A stretch of 64,000 nucleotides of DNA from Gnetum montanum (Eukaryota > Streptophyta > Gnetopsida > Gnetales > Gnetaceae), in NCBI GenBank assembly GCA_015680685.1, contig MNCI01007670.1, positions 6,811 to 70,810 of the forward strand, in the 5' to 3' direction. The translations under genes were made by a program, and so were the position numbers. Each line of letters opens with the position of its first letter. The first letter of the stretch is position 1. Positions 59,700 through 64,000 of the stretch are shown piece after piece. Below the pieces are notes generated by a model that was given only the letters and a program-made list of their open reading frames with translations, did no database searches and had not been told where the DNA came from.

Positions 59700-60500
59700 C
59701 TAGTGCCTGTCCCTTTTGCCCCATGACCACCCAACCCCTACCCCCAACCTCCACCCCAGGCCTGCGTGCCACATCCTTTGCCTGTTGTGCCCCCACACCT
59801 CGAACCCTACAGTCAATCTCATGGTGGCCATTTTTCCCATAGAGGAAGCACCCCTCGAGTCAGTGGCACTTTCTCTGTCAGTTGCTCAGTCTCCAAATTT
59901 TCAAACTCTGCCTGAGTCGTTCCTCGCCTCCAAGGAGCTCGAGTATGACCTTCTTGACCAAGTCCTTTGGGGACAAGGCCCACCACACGCAGAACTGGGC
60001 AAAACCCATCCATTCCATCGACTGCATCACCTTGTCAAAGGTGATAAACTCCCCCAAAAACCTAGCAATACGCCTCAAAAAGTCCAGGCTCCACATCTCC
60101 CACGGGATCCCGAAGACGTGCACCTAGACCAATGCACAAGCGAACAAGTCTACCTCTCGATGTGCCCTTGGCCCCCCAATAAGTAAGAGCTAGCCCTCTG
60201 GCACTGTAAAACCATGGCCCACCCTAAAGGACTGTATTGCTTTCCTCCACCTTCTTGAAAATGAACAAAAGTAGGTCATCCGACAGACTCTACACTTCCA
60301 CCTCTCCAATCCCCCAGACCTCCTTCGTCCACCTATGAATGAGATATAGCTTAGGTCGAGCTCCAATGGACACGAAACATCCTATTAGGCTACATTCCAT
60401 AGTTCGCAACCCCTTCACCAATGAGCCACTGACACGCAAGCACATTACACCATCCGAGTGGGAGCGCTCAATGTCCCCATCCACCAACCCTGACCCCTCT
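59700..60500 (-). pseudogene. L1 ORF1, DUF4283-like region
   Basis: The frame at 59878-60123 reads MHVFGIPWEMWSLDFLRRIA … FLGEFITFDKVMQSM, close to the DUF4283 order of plant L1 ORF1 (WxxGLPxxxWxxxxLxxIAxxLG). Upstream, 60290-60487 may be its N-terminal part. Frameshifts divide it. Confidence 0.6.
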
Positions 60501-60654
60501 ATAGTGCACCCCTCTGGGCTAGCCCCCTATGCACTAGGCTACATGGACTCCCCCATAATAGCACTAGTGCTATCTGCAACATGCAACATGCCTAGTCCCT
60601 GCCATCTCCCCTCTCCAACTTTTGATCCTCACCTGCACTCTTAGAATTTTTAAA

Positions 60655-63600
60655 TTATTGAATAATTAATTAATTAAAATATGTGAAAATTAAAAGTTGT
60701 CAAATCATGCTCAAATTTGGTAGACTAACTCAGTTGTACACCTAGAGTATAGATCTACAATTAGTTTTTTAATTAGAGCCCTAGATTTTGAGATTTTAAT
60801 GTTAAAAAATATTTTCCTTGATTCAATCGAAAGATTAATTTCTAGCATGGTAGTTATGTCATGTTTATGCTCATTACGACCAGCTTGACATGTGTAAAAT
60901 GTTGGATAGACAAAAAATTCAATATCAATGATTTTTACTTGATAAATTAAAGGAAATGTGAAAAATAAATAAAAGGCCAAAAATAAATTAAAAACCCTCA
61001 TAGCATATAAAGTAAAAAGTGACTTAACACAAGACAAAAAGATGGGGCCATAAAAAAAGTTAATGTGAGATGGTAATGTATGCTATATGACATGCTTATA
61101 ATGACATATATTTTATTTATATGTAAATTTTCCACTTCCTATTAATGGCTGTCTAGAAAAGGGACAAAGGGCTCACTTAACAAAGGCCATGTAACTCTCA
61201 AGTTTTTTCAATCTTGCATGTATACTCCCTCATGAGAGCTTGCTTGTCCAAGTCAAGTAGCAATGATGTGATAAATTAAAAAAAAAAAGATTTTTGAAGA
61301 ATGGGTTCTCTACTCCATGCCCACTTTACCCATTGTGTAAACTTTTATGCACAAGTCTTTACCCAAGCCCTAGGGTCTCCTCCATCCTATAAATAGATGG
61401 GGTGTTTGCTCTCATTTGCACTTTTGGCTAAGGAATGGGAGACTATGCTAGTTGGAAGAGTGAAGAGTTGATGAGAGAAGAGGAAGAGTGGCTGTTCCTT
61501 GCTTGTTCTCAGCCATCTCTTGGGTTGTTTTGAGTGTTTCTGTGGGCTCTTGGGGGGTTGATTTTGCTGCTGCTGTTGGAGGCTTTTGTGATTGATTTTT
61601 GGGGACTATTTGGCTAATTCAAGGAACTGTTTTCTCTGATTTTGTGAGAGGATGTTGGTAGCACCTTAGACTTGCAGTTTGAAGCTAATTTGTTGAGGTT
61701 ATTGGCTAAACAAGAAGCCAAACTTGAGGTGTCTACTCTCTCCCCAAATTGGTCAAGTTCAACTTTAAAGGTGTGTATTCCAAACCCTTGAGCAAAAGTT
61801 TTAGTAAGTGTTTGAAGTTGTATTTGCTTGGACAAGTGAAGATTATTTCATAAGGGCATGTGGGATTTCTTGTGAGTTGTGTGTCATGCATGGAGTCTCT
61901 TCTATATCTTGGAACTGATTTTCGGCATGCATGTTTTAAGCTTATAAGTTATCATTTTCTTTGTATCATGTGCACTTGGTGTTTCATGTTTTTGTGATCA
62001 ATTTTTTATGAAAGAAATGTCCCCCATCATTCTATCCAAGGCTGGTGATCTCTTGTATGGGCTACAAGGGCTTAGTTCTTGGAGGTGCTTGATGGTGTTA
62101 GCCCCTACCATTTTATCCAACCCCAGTGTTCTTTTTGTATGGGCTACAAGATGTTGTAGGATTGGTGAGTTTTCGTGCACCACAATTGGATGGCCAAAGG
62201 GTCCACTGAGTACTCATTTTAAAATTGAAAATAAATCTATGCATATTGAGGATTTTTGGTATCTTTTGTTAAATGCGCATGTTCTGTTCTGTTAATCATT
62301 TTTGGGTCAGTTTTGAGCGGTTTTTAAGAGAGTTTTCATGCCTCAAATCATTGTTAAATAGTCCTTTGTTCAAACCTACATTTCTCTCAATGTGAAAACA
62401 TGAGAGGCTGCAAAATTTATTAAGGAAATTCATCATGGTGTTCAAGCTTAGTGTATAACAAATTGTATTGTTGTTTCTTCTTTCCATATTGAACATGAGC
62501 ACATAATATTTTATTTATTTTCTACTCCATAAAATCAGAATTTTGATTATTTAACAATGTCTGCCTCTAGTATAAAGATTGCCATTCCTTCTTTTTTTTT
62601 AATCTAGTGTTTACTGTTTTCTGATATTGTATTTTTATAATGGTAAAAATGGAAATAACAACCATCACATATAGAATCTGCCTTTGTTTCTGTTTTTCTT
62701 TAAGAAGGAATTTAGAGATTATCTATTCTCTATTTTAGCCTGAGAAACAAAAAGAAAAGGGGAGTGTCACTGTTATTATTGTCATTTTTTATGGCTGGTA
62801 ATCTACTTTTCAAGATTCAATCTCCCAATTACAGATATTGCAGAGCCTGAAAGATACCTTAGGTTAACAGAGAAAAAGAAAACAAGACAAAACCTTGTTA
62901 AATCCCAACTCTCATGAACTGTGTGGATTATAATTTTAGATTTATTTTCAGGCCTCCATCTCCCCTAATCACAGATTTAATTGATAAAAATTCAAGCCTT
63001 GCTTTCAGACTTTGTTTGCCCAATTTTGGATGCCTGAAAATGAAAGAAAACATTGGCTAATTGTCGCATGAAAAACAAACCCTAACTATTGTAACTATCT
63101 CTATTGTATGATGTGAGCTAGTTCTTATATAGCATTTAAAATACACTTTAAATGCACAATTACTTCTTTGAATTGTATGATCGGAATATTACATCTTGGA
63201 AGCCTAGAATTTTCCATGAAGTAAGTCTTTCATTACATAAATGTTTTGTACATTTTGTCATAGTTAGATTTTCCCATCATGAAAAGTAAATATGGTTTAT
63301 TTATTTTTGCTTCAAAGTGCTAAGCCCATTTATTTATTAGTAATTATATTCTTTTATCTATGCCAAAAAGAAAGAAAAAGAAAATATATATGTGATCATG
63401 TATATTTATTTACTCTCCATAAAATTAACCCACATGAATTATGATTAGAAGCCCTTTGAGCCCTAGGATAAGCAATTTACCTAAACTCACAATTAGTAAT
63501 TAGGTGGATGATGCATTTGATTGGTGTGCATTGTGTGAAGCATGTAATATTTTAGGGATCATTAACTAATCATTCTAATAATAATATTCATCCCTATACA

Positions 63601-64000
63601 ATGAATGTATGGGTTGCATTGTTTATTTATTTTGCATACACCCTGCCCTAGATGTGGAGATAAGCAGCACTATCCAACCCTACCCATACATATGCTTACT
63701 TTGACTTAATATCCTAAGCCATTGAACCCAGGGGGGTTGAGTTGCACAACACCCAAAGGTTTTTCAATAATGCAAACATCATTTGTGAGTGTGTACCCAC
63801 CCCACATATGATCCCCTATCACCTATCTTGGGGGTATATCGAGGTGTAATCCAAAAATGATAGTTGATTTAAGCCTTATTTGTGTAGTTTAGAACCCAAA
63901 GATAACCCAACTCATGGTTGAATGGTAATTGGATTCTTCATGTTGGATGGCCCTCAATGTGGAAATTGTAACAAACCACTTCTCCTTAATTGTTTACATT
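60655..64000. other. Intergenic region at the window end
   Basis: No gene found. A TATAAATA at 61388-61395 with a following ~600-base leader-like stretch and CTTGTA/TACAAG hairpin repeats (62053-62068 and 62135-62150) could be part of an undetected LTR or a transcript, but no partner copy lies in the window. ORFs here lack recognised domains. Confidence 0.4.
61388..61395 (+). promoter_or_regulatory. Candidate TATA box
   Basis: CCTATAAATAGATGG is a good plant TATA context. No coding sequence follows within 600 bases, so it may belong to an LTR or a non-coding transcript. Confidence 0.35.

Larger units (their letters stand above)
55434..60640 (-). mobile_element. GC-rich L1-type LINE, near full length
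   Basis: On the minus strand from 60640 down: an ORF1-like DUF4283 region, the endonuclease (KLLSWNCSG near 59360), reverse transcriptase, an RT-associated zinc-finger-like tail (56311-57174) and a short A-rich tail at 55434-55443. At ~5.2 kb it approaches full L1 length. Stops and frameshifts are frequent, so it is inactive. Its GC-rich composition stands out from the AT-rich surroundings and from the other L1 at 8940-11140. An N run lies at 55583-55588. Confidence 0.8.

Noticed and set aside
55420-60660. Target duplication of the GC-rich L1 (TTAGATTT / TTAGAATTT)
   Set aside because: The match is short and imperfect, and the 5' end of the element is not sharply defined.
25-64000. CRISPR arrays, bacterial operons, tRNA or rRNA genes
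   Set aside because: The palindromic repeats are irregular LTR arrays in plant DNA, and no tRNA or rRNA sequence was recognised beyond primer-site complements.

Overview
The window is plant nuclear DNA, almost certainly from a seed plant. The evidence is Ty3/gypsy and Ty1/copia-type LTR retrotransposons with tRNA-type primer sites, plant L1 and RTE LINEs, a DUF761 gene, and spliced exons of a plant-type HAD hydrolase with GT/AG introns. Most transposons are old, full of stops and CpG/CHG-type transitions, and nested. This suggests a slow-turnover genome such as a basal angiosperm, magnoliid or gymnosperm; the species cannot be fixed from sequence alone. Three N runs (37745-37861, 42050, 55583-55588) mark assembly gaps.

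Layout. 1-7098 (+) is the 3' part of an unusual LTR element ('family P') with a gag-like ORF1, a ~1.9 kb spacer and a ~930-codon ORF2 but no polymerase. It meets, tail to tail and 9 bp away, the LTR of a related minus-strand element (7108-7997). 8940-11140 (-) is an AT-rich truncated L1. 11141-23555 (-) is a Ty3/gypsy element (A), split by a gag-only copia-like element (14081-19955, +). 23556-27799 (+) is a second copy of the same gypsy family (B) in the opposite orientation, itself carrying a solo family-P LTR (24882-25656). 27800-31600 is gene space with a single-exon DUF761 gene (29954-30550, -). 31629-32330 (-) is an RTE 3' fragment. 33491-42210 (-) is a complete copy of family P with both LTRs, a primer site, and a perfect 5-bp target duplication, placed beside a decayed gypsy pol (42216-44050, -). 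48825-49628 (-) holds four 3' exons of a HAD phosphatase-like gene. 55434-60640 (-) is a GC-rich, near full-length L1. The rest is intergenic or intronic sequence with tandem duplications and no gene I recognise.

Only two host genes are supported: the DUF761 gene and the HAD gene, whose 5' exons carrying catalytic motif I were not found. The most interesting system is family P. Its two copies share the same architecture: gag-like ORF, conserved spacer with palindromic GATATC arrays and a second polypurine tract, then a large ORF2 with a plant transposon-associated domain and a long coiled coil. It must borrow reverse transcriptase and integrase. Short palindrome arrays also occur in the LTRs of the gypsy and copia families.
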